DNA of 64,000 nt from assembly GCA_002394665.1 (NCBI GenBank), contig DGUL01000001.1:53281-117280 (forward strand). Direction: 5' to 3'. The position numbers were made by a program, and so were the translations under genes. The notes under the pieces are model-generated. The model was not told the origin of the DNA. It saw only the letters and a program-made list of their open reading frames with translations, and did not search any database. The DNA is from Rickettsiales bacterium UBA4311 (GTDB lineage: Bacteria > Pseudomonadota > Alphaproteobacteria > Rickettsiales > Deianiraeaceae). Below, piece by piece: positions 27,579-37,609 of this stretch (position 1 is the first letter of the stretch; the number at the start of each line of letters is the position of its first letter).

Positions 27579-27592
27579 GACGAGTTTATTTT

Positions 27593-28132
27593 GTGTTGAG
27601 TGCTACCCAAAAAAATAGTATTTTAAACTCTTATTCAAATGTTCTTTGCGATATTTTAAATAAAAACTTTGATAAAATTGAGGACATTTTGTCTTCCTTT
27701 GAAAAAATAAACGATAATGCATTTTTTGAAAAACTCGCTACGACTCCAATGAATTTGGCAGAATATAAAAAAGTAATCAGCGATTGCAACAAACAACTCG
27801 GCAAATGCGACGAATTAGAAAGCTTTTTTATGCAAGTTTTAAATAGAAAATACGGCTATCTTTTGCGAGATATTATTTTGCTTGCAGAAAAAAAAATTAG
27901 AAAATTCAGCAATAAAAAAATTATTGTGATAAAAAGTTGCGATATTCTTGACGAAGAAATAAAGGAAGAAGTGAAAAAAGCATTAAAAAGTCAAGGAATT
28001 GAAGCTGAACTGCAATTTAAAAAAAACGATTTTGTTGAAAAAGGTGCTATTGAATTTATTGCTGGTTCAAAAATTTGTGTGTTAAAACTTCAAGACCTAT
28101 TGAATAAAGTATTGTCTGCGAATTGTTGTTAA
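27593..28132 (+). CDS. atpH: ATP synthase F1 delta subunit
   Basis: 179-aa delta (OSCP-type) subunit that links the F1 head to the peripheral stalk. The N-terminal helical bundle (NSYSNVLCDILNKNFDKI), the central NRKYGYLLRDIILLAEKK and the C-terminal GAIEFIAGSKI region match the family. The start is GTG, placed by the promoter just upstream. It is separated from the other F1 genes, of which none is in the window, as is common in the rearranged genomes of intracellular alphaproteobacteria. The next gene begins 8 bases after its stop. Confidence 0.9.
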   Translation: MLSATQKNSILNSYSNVLCDILNKNFDKIEDILSSFEKINDNAFFEKLATTPMNLAEYKKVISDCNKQLGKCDELESFFMQVLNRKYGYLLRDIILLAEKKIRKFSNKKIIVIKSCDILDEEIKEEVKKALKSQGIEAELQFKKNDFVEKGAIEFIAGSKICVLKLQDLLNKVLSANCC

Positions 28133-28140
28133 TTTTTTCT

Positions 28141-28995
28141 ATGGCAGTTGTTTTTCTAAATGGTGAATTTATTGAAGAAAGTGAAGCGAAAGTTTCAATT
28201 AACGACACCGGTTATTACTTTGGAGACGGAATTTATGAAGTAATTTTACTTTACAAAGGCAAACTAATTGATAAGGAAAGACATTTAAACAGATTGCAAG
28301 ATTGTTTTAAAAAAGTTTATTTCAACAATTATCCTTCAAGCGAAGAAGTCTTAAAAAACATTGAAAAACTCCTTGAATTAAACAAAGATACAGAAACCGC
28401 ATCAATTTATATGCAATTTACTCGCGGGACTACAATAAGAGACCATCGTTTTTCACATTTAAATTTAAAACCAAATTGCCTAATAAAACTGATACCTTGC
28501 AAAATTTCCGAAACAATTCATCAAACTTGGAATTGCCGACTTATTGACGACCCAAGAAGATTTAGATGTGACATAAAAATGATAAGCCTTTTACCAATGG
28601 TTTTAGCAAAATACGAATGTGAAAAAGCCGGCTTTGATGATGTGTTTTTTTACAACAAAAGAATAAATTCAATCTCCGAAGGAAGTAGCTTCAACGTCTT
28701 TATTGTATCAAAAGACAACAAACTCATTACCTGTCCGCTTGGTGAGCAAATTTTACCAGGAACAATGAGAGCGAAAATAATTGAACTTGCAAGACAGAAC
28801 GGAATTGAAGTTGAAGAAAGGTTTTATTCAAAAGAGGAGCTATTTGATGCAAAAGAAGCTTTTGCAACAGGTTCAATAAAAATTATCATTCCAATTACAA
28901 AAGTAGATAACAAACAAATCGGCAACGGACAAATTGGTAAAATTACAACAAAAATGTATAACGAGTATTTTAAATTTATAAATCAAAATGGCTAA
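28141..28995 (+). CDS. dat: D-amino-acid transaminase (class IV PLP enzyme)
   Basis: About 284 aa fold-type IV PLP aminotransferase, most similar in motif pattern to D-alanine aminotransferases: GEFIEESEAKVSINDTGYYF, FGDGIYEVI, CDIKMISLLPMVLAK with the PLP lysine, and EGSSFNVFIV. The product would interconvert D-alanine and D-glutamate with their keto acids, supplying peptidoglycan precursors, which fits the mreB gene further on. ATG 28141 is preferred over 28123, which would overlap atpH. The last 8 bases overlap the next gene, so these genes are probably cotranscribed. A branched-chain or aminodeoxychorismate role is less likely. Confidence 0.87.
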   Translation: MAVVFLNGEFIEESEAKVSINDTGYYFGDGIYEVILLYKGKLIDKERHLNRLQDCFKKVYFNNYPSSEEVLKNIEKLLELNKDTETASIYMQFTRGTTIRDHRFSHLNLKPNCLIKLIPCKISETIHQTWNCRLIDDPRRFRCDIKMISLLPMVLAKYECEKAGFDDVFFYNKRINSISEGSSFNVFIVSKDNKLITCPLGEQILPGTMRAKIIELARQNGIEVEERFYSKEELFDAKEAFATGSIKIIIPITKVDNKQIGNGQIGKITTKMYNEYFKFINQNG

Positions 28996-29497
28996 CAAAA
29001 TAGATGGTGGCAAAATCGCAAGTCTTGCTGTAAAAGGTTTTAAAAGGGCAATGTCCTCCACCGTTGGCGAGGAAGTTTATGTTGCCAAGAGAATAAAAGC
29101 AAGAAGCTACGATTTATATGCAAATTTTCGCGATTTTGGCTTTATAATCTGGACGACTATACAAATTATTTTTTATGCAATTATTGGCTTTTTTAGAATT
29201 ATAAAAGATTTTCCTCGTGCATTTCGTAGGGCATCACAAAACAATTTTAGACTTGGACTTATTGACCTGAAAGCTGGCAACTTAATTGATGCGAGAATTA
29301 GGTTTTTACTTTCAAATATGTTCTACGGCAAATCTTCAACAACAAAATACTACATTGCATATGTCTACTATCTACAAGGCAATTACACAAAAAGCCTGAA
29401 ATATCTAAAACAATCAATAAGTATTGACGCAACAGACGAAAGAGCTAATGCCCTGTTATTAAAAATAGAAGAAGCTTTGAAAAATGAAGCAAGTTAA
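28988..29497 (+). CDS. Membrane protein with TPR repeats
   Basis: 169 aa. A basic N-terminus, one strongly hydrophobic helix (about 52-72, FIIWTTIQIIFYAIIGFF), then two to three helix-turn-helix TPR-like units (NFRLGLIDLKAGNLIDARIR; YVYYLQGNYTKSLKYLKQSI). Such proteins act as scaffolds; no specific partner can be named. It overlaps the end of dat by 8 bases. Confidence 0.72.
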   Translation: MANKIDGGKIASLAVKGFKRAMSSTVGEEVYVAKRIKARSYDLYANFRDFGFIIWTTIQIIFYAIIGFFRIIKDFPRAFRRASQNNFRLGLIDLKAGNLIDARIRFLLSNMFYGKSSTTKYYIAYVYYLQGNYTKSLKYLKQSISIDATDERANALLLKIEEALKNEAS

Positions 29498-29529
29498 ACG
29501 AATTTGATAAATAATTAAATAAAAATTTT

Positions 29530-30396
29530 ATGGCTTACAATAAAGTTGAACCACTAAAAAACATAATTGTTTTTGACATTGAAACAATACCAGATACATC
29601 CCTCGCGGGCGAACTTTGCGACATAAGCGAAGAAGAATTGAAAAACAAAACGCAAGAAGAATTGCGAACTGCAATGGCCAACTACCATATAGACAACCAC
29701 AACGGCAACGATTTTTTACGGCAACCATTTCATAGAATTGCTTGCATAAGTTTTCTTGAAGCTGGCATTTCATACGAAAATGAATATGCCGACGATATGA
29801 CATACACCGGAAAAGAAAGCTATACTTTTAAACAACTAACAAGTTATAGTTCTTTTAATTGCTCCGAGGAAGAGGTTGTGCGAAAATTCTGGAACACTCT
29901 CAAAGACGCAAAGCCTCGTATAATTTCCTTTAATGGACGAGATTTTGACATAAATGTGCTGAAGTGCAAAGCGTTAAAATACGGAATTGATTGCAGTTGG
30001 TATTTTGACTACGGCGGAAAATTTGACAACTATGAGTATCCTTATTCAGACAGCCATTTTGATTTACTATACAGATACGGCAGATATACATTACACGAGA
30101 TTTGCATTTTACTGAACATTCCTTGCAAGTTGGGCGTTGACGGCTCCCGTGTTGCTGAATATTTTGATGATAAAAAATATAACGACATAAGAGAATATTG
30201 TGAAACTGATGTCCTTGCAACCTACCTTGTTTATCTTCGTATGGCATTAGTTGAAGGATATATTGAAAAAAACACTTATAACAAATGCATTGAAGACGTT
30301 GAAAATCATTTAATCTCACAGCAAGATAAAAAAAAGGGGCTAAAAGAGTTCCTTGAAGTTTGGCATAAAATGAACCCTAATGGGATGAAGATTTAA
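29530..30396 (+). CDS. PolB-type 3'-5' exonuclease
   Basis: 288 aa stand-alone DEDD exonuclease of the predicted PolB-like family. Exo I is VFDIETIPD, Exo II is ISFNGRDFDINVL, and Exo III is REYCETDVLATYLVYLR. The four acidic metal ligands and the Tyr are all in place. Proteins of this type occur across alphaproteobacteria and are presumed to trim DNA ends; no polymerase domain is attached. An imperfect hairpin (GACAC/GTGTC) follows the stop at about 30400-30416 and could help end transcription. Confidence 0.88.
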   Translation: MAYNKVEPLKNIIVFDIETIPDTSLAGELCDISEEELKNKTQEELRTAMANYHIDNHNGNDFLRQPFHRIACISFLEAGISYENEYADDMTYTGKESYTFKQLTSYSSFNCSEEEVVRKFWNTLKDAKPRIISFNGRDFDINVLKCKALKYGIDCSWYFDYGGKFDNYEYPYSDSHFDLLYRYGRYTLHEICILLNIPCKLGVDGSRVAEYFDDKKYNDIREYCETDVLATYLVYLRMALVEGYIEKNTYNKCIEDVENHLISQQDKKKGLKEFLEVWHKMNPNGMKI

Positions 30397-30494
30397 TAGA
30401 CACACATAGGTGTCAAGCACAAAAAAACAATCGCTTTAAATCTTAGAAGTCTGCATTCTTAGTCTACATTCCTAAAGATTTTTTCCTTGTAAAA

Positions 30495-31365
30495 TTAAAA
30501 ACCACTCAAAATCGTGCCAATTCCGTTTTTTGTAAAAATCTCTAACAACATTGCGTGCTTTACATTTCCGTTAATTATATGAACGTTTTTAATGCCAACT
30601 TCTAAGGCTTCACGACAGCTTTTCATCTTAGGTATCATTCCGCCGGATATAGTTCCGTTTTTAATCATTTCGTCAATATCGCTCACAGAAATCGCGGAAA
30701 TGACAGAAGATTTATCATTTCTATCTCTATAAACTCCGTCAACATCAGATAAAAATATCATTTTTTCACTTTTAAGAGCTTTTGCAATGGCAAAAGCAAC
30801 GTTGTCAGCATTAACATTTAATTCCAGACCATCTCTATTGCAACAAACAGGTGATATTACTGGAATTATATTTTTATCTAAAAACATCGTTATCATTTCA
30901 TTGCTAACTTTTTCGATTTCGCCGACACGACCAAATTTTTCCAACATTTTCGCTTTGATAAAAAAAACCATCTTTCCCAGAAATACCGACACAATGAACA
31001 CCTTTTTTATTTATCAATCTTACAATTTCCTTATTTATTTTTCCAGACAAAACCATTTCCACAACCTCCATTGTTTTGTCGTCTGTAAATCTAATTCCAT
31101 CTACAAATTTTGGCTCTATGTTATGTATTTTCAACTCTTCGTTTATGTCCTTTCCTCCGCCGTGAATTACAACAACTTTTATTCCAATTTTTGTTAAAAA
31201 TACAATGTCTTCAATGACAGATTTTATATTTTCCGCATTCTGCAAAATTGAACCACCAACTTTAATCACAAAAACTTTTCCCTGAAACTTACTGATATAA
31301 GGCAAGGCTTCAAGCAAAATCTCCGTCTTTTTTTCATTTTCTATTTTTATGTTCTCCGTCTTCAT
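30495..31365 (-). pseudogene. argB: Acetylglutamate kinase, frameshifted
   Basis: Second enzyme of arginine synthesis, phosphorylating N-acetylglutamate. The two halves are in different frames: 31365 to about 30965 encodes KVGGSILQN, VVVIHGGGKDINEEL and VDGIRFTDDKTME; about 30975 to 30495 encodes LNVNADNVAFAIAKAL and FLSDVDGVY. The break is in a run of eight T (coding strand; 30960-30967), where seven T would restore GKDGFFIKAK. The span is 871 bases, one more than a multiple of three, agreeing with a single extra base. All residues otherwise look conserved, so the mutation is recent, a sequencing homopolymer error, or rescued by transcriptional slippage. Last gene of the arg operon, 20 bases after argJ. 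Confidence 0.88.
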
Positions 31366-31385
31366 ATATCGTTCTATAAACAAAA

Positions 31386-32615
31386 TCAACTTCTATAACT
31401 TGCGTTTATTTTCACATAATCATACGTCAAATCGCATCCCCAGCCGATTGCTTCGCTTTTTCCAATACCGAGCGAAACTAATATAGTGATTTCCTGCTCC
31501 GTCATTATTTTTACTGCTTCATCTTCGTTAAAAACTATTGGTTTTCCGTCAAAAACACAAATTTTTCCCGCATTGCTAATAAATTCAATCTTTACTTTGT
31601 TTTCGTCAAAATCTACTCCCGATTGCCCTATTGCTGAAATTATCCTCCCAAAATTAGCATCTTTCCCAAAAAAAGCAGACTTCACCAAACTTGAACTCAA
31701 TATCTGTTTTACACACTTTTTCGCCTGCTCCTCTGTGTTTGCTTCAACAACTTTACATTCCAACAAATGGCTTGCTCCTTCGCCGTCTTTTGCTATATCT
31801 TTTGCCAATTTTTGCATCACAAACATCAATGCATTTTGAAACTTTTTCAGTTCTTCATTTTCGCAATCCATAATGTCGTTTTTTGCCTCTCCATTTGCCA
31901 AAATAACAGCCATATCATTTGTGCTTTGGTCTCCATCAACGGAAATCATATTAAAACTATCTCCAACGCATTTTTTGAAAACCAAATCCAACATTTCTTG
32001 ACTAATATTTGCATCTGTTGTAATAAAATTCAGCATTGTCGCCATATTTGGATGTATCATCCCTGAGCCTTTGGCAATTCCTGCGATTTTAACATCAACC
32101 CCAGCAATTTTTACATTTACACATACACTTTTAATAAATGTATCCGTAGTCATTATACCAAGAGCACATTTCTCTGCATTTTCGTTTGAATTATCAAGCA
32201 TTGGTGTTAATTTATCTATACCAGCAATTACTTTCTCCATTGGGAGGAATACACCAATAACTCCTGTTGAAGTTGAAAGAACTGAATTTGACGAAACATT
32301 AAGATTTTTTGCCACTTGCTCCGCCATATCGCAAGCATCTTTGTATCCCTGTTCGCCGGTGCAAGAATTGGCATTTCCGCTCGTGATGACTATTGCCTGA
32401 ATTTTGTTTTTCTTGCCTGTAATCCCCTCACATCTTACCAAAGGCGGTGCTTTCATTTTGTTTGTCGTATAAACAGCCGAGCATACAGCAGGAACTTTTG
32501 AAAAAATTATAGATAAATCGTTCCTTTTTCTTTTAATTCCGCAATGCAAACCACCACAAACAAAACCTTTTGGTGTTGCTATGTGTCCATTTTCAATTAT
32601 TTCAAAAATTTTCAT
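31386..32615 (-). CDS. argJ: Bifunctional ornithine acetyltransferase / acetylglutamate synthase
   Basis: 409 aa. Transfers the acetyl group from N-acetylornithine to glutamate, closing the acetyl cycle, and often also makes acetylglutamate from acetyl-CoA. The autocleavage site is intact: KGSGMIHPNMATML, where the precursor cuts itself before the Thr of the AT pair to form alpha and beta chains. Other family blocks include SGNANSCTGEQG and FGKDANFGRIISAIGQSG. It makes argA and argE dispensable. It starts 3 bases after the argD stop, so translational coupling is likely. Confidence 0.95.
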   Translation of the reverse strand: MKIFEIIENGHIATPKGFVCGGLHCGIKRKRNDLSIIFSKVPAVCSAVYTTNKMKAPPLVRCEGITGKKNKIQAIVITSGNANSCTGEQGYKDACDMAEQVAKNLNVSSNSVLSTSTGVIGVFLPMEKVIAGIDKLTPMLDNSNENAEKCALGIMTTDTFIKSVCVNVKIAGVDVKIAGIAKGSGMIHPNMATMLNFITTDANISQEMLDLVFKKCVGDSFNMISVDGDQSTNDMAVILANGEAKNDIMDCENEELKKFQNALMFVMQKLAKDIAKDGEGASHLLECKVVEANTEEQAKKCVKQILSSSLVKSAFFGKDANFGRIISAIGQSGVDFDENKVKIEFISNAGKICVFDGKPIVFNEDEAVKIMTEQEITILVSLGIGKSEAIGWGCDLTYDYVKINASYRS

Positions 32616-32618
32616 AAA

Positions 32619-33803
32619 TTAAACTAACTCTACAATTGTCTTTTCAATTATCTTTATAGCTTCGTTAATATGCTTTTTTGTTATAATTAGCGGAGGTAAA
32701 AACCTAATCTGATTTTTTCCTGCCGTTCCACAAGATAAGCCATTTTTCAATAAATTTTTAGCAATATCTTTTGCTTTATGATTTTTCGAAATAGATAAAC
32801 CTAACATCAAGCCAATCCCACTCCATCCCAATAATATCTTTGGATACTTATTACATATTTTTTTCAACTCACTTTGAAAATATTCTCCTATTTTATTAAC
32901 ATTTTTTAAAAAGCTCTCTTTCGTTAATTCTTCAACACAAGCATTTCCAACGTGGCAACAGAAAGCATTTCCACCAAACGTTGACCCGTGTGAACCTTTT
33001 TGCATATATTTCCCAATTTCATCTTTTACAATACAGGCGCCAATAGGCAATCCGCCAGAAAGCCCTTTTGCTATTGTCAAGATGTCAGGCAACACTCCAT
33101 AATGTTGATAAGCGAAATATTTCCCAGTTCTTCCATTTCCACATTGTATTTCATCCAAAATCAACAATATGTTTTTCTCATTACAAAGCTTTCTTAAATC
33201 TTTTAAAAATTGCTTTTCGCAAGGTAAAACTCCGCCTTCTCCTTGAATTGTCTCCAACATTACTGCACAAGTATGCTCATTTATCTGTTCTTTTATACTT
33301 TCAATATTGTTAAATTCGGCAATTTTAAAACCCGGTGTTAAAGGTTCAAAACCATCTACTAAATCGTGTCTCAATGTCGCACTTATTGTTGTCGTTGTTC
33401 TTCCGTGAAATGCATTTGACATACAAATTATCTCACAATATTTTGAATTATGTACCGAATTAAACCATTTTCTCGCTATCTTTACGGCACACTCGTCGGC
33501 TTCAGCCCCAGAATTTTGAAAAAATACTTTTCCACTTTTAATACCAGAAATTTCACAAAGCTTATTTGCAAACTCTTCCGTCTCATCATTATAATAATAA
33601 TTTGATTGATGATATAACCCTTTTTTTAACTGCTCTTTTATTGCTTTTTCAAGAACTTTATTTTTATACCCAAGAACATTGACGGCAATACCGGCAAGAA
33701 AATCTAAAACTTTCCTTCCGTTTTTATCATAAAGATAAACTCCTTTTGCTTTCAAAGGAATGAAATCATACCTATTATAAACATCTAAAATTGAACTACT
33801 CAT
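32619..33803 (-). CDS. argD: Acetylornithine aminotransferase
   Basis: 394-aa class III PLP aminotransferase converting N-acetylglutamate semialdehyde to N-acetylornithine. Features are the glycine motif FFQNSGAEADECAVK, ICMSNAFHGRTTTTISAT, the Asp of LILDEIQCGNGRTG, the PLP lysine in LTIAKGLSGGLPIGA, and the GSHGSTFGGN block. It may also serve as the succinyldiaminopimelate aminotransferase in lysine synthesis, as in other bacteria. It sits between argC (16 bases upstream) and argJ. Confidence 0.95.
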   Translation of the reverse strand: MSSSILDVYNRYDFIPLKAKGVYLYDKNGRKVLDFLAGIAVNVLGYKNKVLEKAIKEQLKKGLYHQSNYYYNDETEEFANKLCEISGIKSGKVFFQNSGAEADECAVKIARKWFNSVHNSKYCEIICMSNAFHGRTTTTISATLRHDLVDGFEPLTPGFKIAEFNNIESIKEQINEHTCAVMLETIQGEGGVLPCEKQFLKDLRKLCNEKNILLILDEIQCGNGRTGKYFAYQHYGVLPDILTIAKGLSGGLPIGACIVKDEIGKYMQKGSHGSTFGGNAFCCHVGNACVEELTKESFLKNVNKIGEYFQSELKKICNKYPKILLGWSGIGLMLGLSISKNHKAKDIAKNLLKNGLSCGTAGKNQIRFLPPLIITKKHINEAIKIIEKTIVELV

Positions 33804-33819
33804 AAATAAAAAAATAAAA

Positions 33820-34857
33820 CTAACAAACTAAAACCAATGCGGTTTTTTCATCAAAACCAAACATAATATTCATATTTTGTACTGCTTGCCCGCTTGCACC
33901 TTTTATCAAATTATCAATAGCACCGACGGCAACAATATTTCCAGTTCTTTCATCTATCGTAAAATTTATATCAATAAAGTTAGTATCTTTCACATATTTT
34001 GTCTCTGGAAAAATGCCATCATCAAGCAATCTAACAAAAAACTTATCAGCATATTGCTCCAAATAAGCATTTTTTACATCTTTTTCTGTAATTCCAGTTT
34101 TTAATTTTGCATAGCAAGTCGCCAAAATCCCTTTATTCATCGGCACGAGATGAGGCGTAAATTGCACTTTTATATCGCAACTTCCAGCAACCGACAACTC
34201 TTGCTCTATTTCCGGAGTATGCCTATGTTCCGCGATTTTATACGCTTTCACATTTTCGTTAGCATCGCAAAACATTGAGCCAAAATTCACGCTTCGTCCT
34301 GCACCAGAAACACCGCTTTTTGCATCAATTATTATTGAATTAACATCAATCAAACCATTCTTCACAAGCGGATAGAGTGTTAAAATAGAGCAAGTAGTAT
34401 AACATCCGGCATTTGCAACCAATTTTGCAGTTTTTATATCATTTCTATGAATTTCCGCCAAGCCATAAACAGCATTTTTCAACAAATCAGGAGCATTATG
34501 CTTGCAATACCATTTTTCATAAACATCCAAATCTTTCAGCCGAAAATCAGCACTCAAATCAATTATTTTTGTTTTATCCAAAATATCTTTATCTATTTTA
34601 GACGACGAAACTCCGTGCGGAAGAGCTAAAAATACCGCATCAACATCATTTGCTATTTTTTCAATATCATCTTCAATGCAAGAAATATCGGGCAAAACAC
34701 CCTTTAATTGCGGATAGATATTTGTATATTTTTCCCCAGCATTGCTTCGCGAAGACAAATACTTTATATCCACTTCTGGATGCCGAGCCAATATTTTAAC
34801 CAACTCGTATCCAGTATAACCGGTTGAACCGACTATTGCTACATTGATTTTTGCCAT
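33820..34857 (-). CDS. argC: N-acetyl-gamma-glutamyl-phosphate reductase
   Basis: About 345 aa from ATG 34857 (MAKINVAIVGSTGYTGYEL). NADPH-dependent reduction of acetylglutamyl phosphate to the semialdehyde. The N-terminal Rossmann motif is clear, the catalytic cysteine lies in VANAGCYTTCSILTL, and the later HRHTPEIEQEL and PHLVPMNKGI blocks match the family. The frame is open 11 codons upstream (to 34890), which would overlap the end of carB, but the conserved N-terminus favours 34857. Confidence 0.95.
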   Translation of the reverse strand: MAKINVAIVGSTGYTGYELVKILARHPEVDIKYLSSRSNAGEKYTNIYPQLKGVLPDISCIEDDIEKIANDVDAVFLALPHGVSSSKIDKDILDKTKIIDLSADFRLKDLDVYEKWYCKHNAPDLLKNAVYGLAEIHRNDIKTAKLVANAGCYTTCSILTLYPLVKNGLIDVNSIIIDAKSGVSGAGRSVNFGSMFCDANENVKAYKIAEHRHTPEIEQELSVAGSCDIKVQFTPHLVPMNKGILATCYAKLKTGITEKDVKNAYLEQYADKFFVRLLDDGIFPETKYVKDTNFIDINFTIDERTGNIVAVGAIDNLIKGASGQAVQNMNIMFGFDEKTALVLVC

Positions 34858-34882
34858 ATTATTAACCATTTTTACATTGTCT

Positions 34883-36104
34883 TTACTCAAACTCCAAAAC
34901 TTCGCCTGTGCTTTTCATTTCAACACCTGTTGGCACATTGTCAGCTGTAATTTTTTGATTTGAGAAAATTGGTTTTTTTATCGCTTTCTTGATGTTGAAT
35001 TTTGGAACAACAACTTTCTTTCCAAGCACCGCCTGAATTGCCAAATCTACCAAATCAACATCGCAAACTTTGTTGATTGTCGGGATTGTTCTTGAAGACC
35101 TCAAATTTGCTTCAATGACATAAACATCGTCTCCTTGAACGACAAATTGTATATTCATCAAACCAATAACTTTTAACTTTTTTGCCACCAAAGTTGCATA
35201 TTTAATCATTTTTTCTTGTTGCAGTTTTGTTAAATTCCGTTGTGGATAAAGCACATTACTATCCCCAGAATGCACGCCCGCCTCTTCAATATGCTCTGCG
35301 ACAAGCGGAATAAATACATTGCCGAACTTGTCCGCCACCAAATCAATTTCTGCTTCCTTGCCTTTAATAAACTCGTCAATGTAGATTTTATCCCTATATT
35401 TCAAAGGTTGTAGATAACTTTGCAATTCAGCATAATTATGACAAACTTTCATTCTACTCCCACCGATAACATAAGAAGGTCTTACAATTACTGGAAAATG
35501 TAAAAGTTTTATCTTTTTACTCACATCTTTAACCTTGCAATACACACTTTTTGGCTGTGGAATATGCATTTTTTTGGTAAATTTATAAAACTTTTTTCTG
35601 TCCTCGCTGACATCAATGAATTTCAAACTTGTGCCAAAAATTTTGATATGCATTTTTTTCAACTCTTTTGCAATATTCAACGCAGTTTGTCCGCCAAATT
35701 GAATAACAACACCCTTTGCCTTTTCAAACTTACAGATTTGTTTGATAATTTTTGCATTTATCGGTTCAAAATAAAGCCTGTCCGCCAAGTCATAATCTGT
35801 TGAAATAGTTTCAGGATTGTTGTTTATAATAACAACCCTATATCCTTCTTTTTTTAGCGACTTCACCGCGTGGACACTAGCATAATCAAACTCAATACCT
35901 TGCCCTATTTTAATAGCAGAAGACCCAATAACGATAATGGTTTTCTTATATTTCTCGTGTTTTTCGTTATATTTCATCGTCTTTTTCAAAGGTTTTAAGT
36001 TGTTTTTAATATGATATTTCCAACCAGAATAGTTTGTTGAATAAACATATTTTGTGTTTTGTATTTGCTCTTTTCCGCTTCCGTCTATTGCCCTAAAACA
36101 GGTT
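34883..36104 (-). pseudogene. carB: carB, C-terminal part: second ATP-grasp half, frameshifted and truncated
   Basis: Second half of the carbamoyl-phosphate synthase large subunit. The frame is open from about 36104 through VYSTNYSGW and the second synthetase domain (VIGSSAIKIGQGIEFDY, VVIQFGGQTALNIA, VRPSYVIGGSRM, EHIEEAGVHSGDS). The only in-frame start is an internal TTG at 35989, so translation probably needs the upstream half. It stops at VEMKSTGEVLEFE. About 170 residues found in ordinary CarB are missing, including the rest of the second large domain and the regulatory domain that binds UMP and ornithine. If expressed, allosteric control would be absent. Confidence 0.88.
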
Positions 36105-37581
36105 TTTTTCCAAGTTTAATAACAATTTTTCTCTTGCCGTTTGATTTGGTCTTTACCTTGTAAAACATATTTTTCAGTTGATATAAAAACCATTTGTTTA
36201 TCTTGGTTTTTTCATCAATCAACTCTGGGCTTATACCTCTCAAAAGCAATTCAAAAATTTCGTAAAACCTAACATCTGTTGCGGTTTCAACATTTTTTAG
36301 CAACATTTCCGTGCTTTTTGTCTGCTGTTTTTCAATGTTTTCAATCAACTTTTTGACATCATAACATTTTAAAAAAGCCTCTTCAAAAGTATGACCGATA
36401 CCCATATACTCGCCCGTTGCTTTCATTTGCGTGCCAAGTTGATGAGATGCATTTTTAAACTTATCAAATGAAAAGGACGGAACCTTGCAAACTACATATT
36501 TTACAACAGGTTCATTGATTGCCGTTAAACCAGACAGATGATTTACAATCTCCGGCAATGTTTTACCAACTGCAATTTTTGATGTAATCCTTGCAATAGG
36601 ATATGCGGTTGCTTTTGATGCTAATGCCGAACTTCTGCTCGCCCTTGGGTTGACCTCAATAATCACAAACTCGTCCGTCGTTGGATGCAAGCCGAATTGA
36701 ACGTTGCAAGCACCTTGTATTTCCAGTGCTTTTACAACTTTTTTTGCATTTGCCTTCAACATATCTTTTTGATGTTGCGTTAAAGTTTTCGTAGGTGCCA
36801 CAACAACGCTGTCTCCTGTGTGAATACCAACGGGATCAACGTTTTCCATATCACAAACACAGATGCAATTATCATCTTTGTCTCTTATGATTTCGTATTC
36901 AATCTCTTTCCATCCGTAAATTGATTGCTCTATCAAAACTTCGTGAACTGGGCTCAATTTCAAACCATTTTCAATAAAATAATATAACTCTTTTTCATTG
37001 TGTGCTGTTCCACCGCCAGTGCCACCAAGTGTGAATGAAGGTCTAATAATAACTGGAAAACTACATTTTTTGGCAAACTTAGTTGCCTCTTCAACACATC
37101 TTTTAACATCTTTATCATTGACCTCTTGGCAATTTACAATAATACTATCGCAAACAGGAATGCCGATTTCCAGCATCTTTTGCTTAAATAGCATCCTGTC
37201 CTCACTGTATTTCAAAGTTTTAAGATTTACACCAAGTAATTTTACTCCATATTTATCAAGAATACATTTATCGCACAACTCCAATGCAAGGTTTAATGCC
37301 GTTTGTCCTCCACAAGTTGCCAAAATTGCATCAATTTTGTCGCTAACAATAATCTTTTCCACCTCTTCGCAAGTAATTGGAACAATATGCACTTTGTCTG
37401 CAACACCAGCATCCGTCATTATTGTAGCAGGGTTATTATTTATCAACGACACATTATAACCTTCCTCCTTTAATGCCAAAATTGCTTGTGTTCCAGAATA
37501 GTCAAACTCTGCCGCTTGTCCTATAACTATCGCACCAGATCCAATAACCAAAATGTTTTTAATACTTTTTTCTTTTGTCAT
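36085..37581 (-). pseudogene. carB: carB, N-terminal part: first ATP-grasp half, ends at a frameshift
   Basis: 498 aa covering the carboxyphosphate domain and oligomerisation domain of the carbamoyl-phosphate synthase large subunit: VIGSGAIVIGQAAEFDYSGT, LATCGGQTALNLA, VIIRPSFTLGGTGGG, EIEYEIIRD, VEVNPRASRSSALASKATAYP-like block as VNPRASRSSALASKATAYP. It ends GKKPVLGQ at a TAG. One additional T in the preceding TTTT would give KPVFRAIDGSG and continue straight into the second half; the total span of 2699 bases is one short of a multiple of three, as expected from a single-base loss. Natural two-gene CarB exists in some thermophiles, but the overlapping open frames here indicate a frameshift. 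carA is not in the window. Confidence 0.9.
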
Positions 37582-37609
37582 AAAACTAAAAAATAAACCA
37601 ATAAATAAA

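Noticed and set aside
36085..37581. Naturally split carB as in some thermophiles
   Set aside because: The second half's frame stays open upstream past the first half's stop and one base restores continuity, so a frameshift explains it better.
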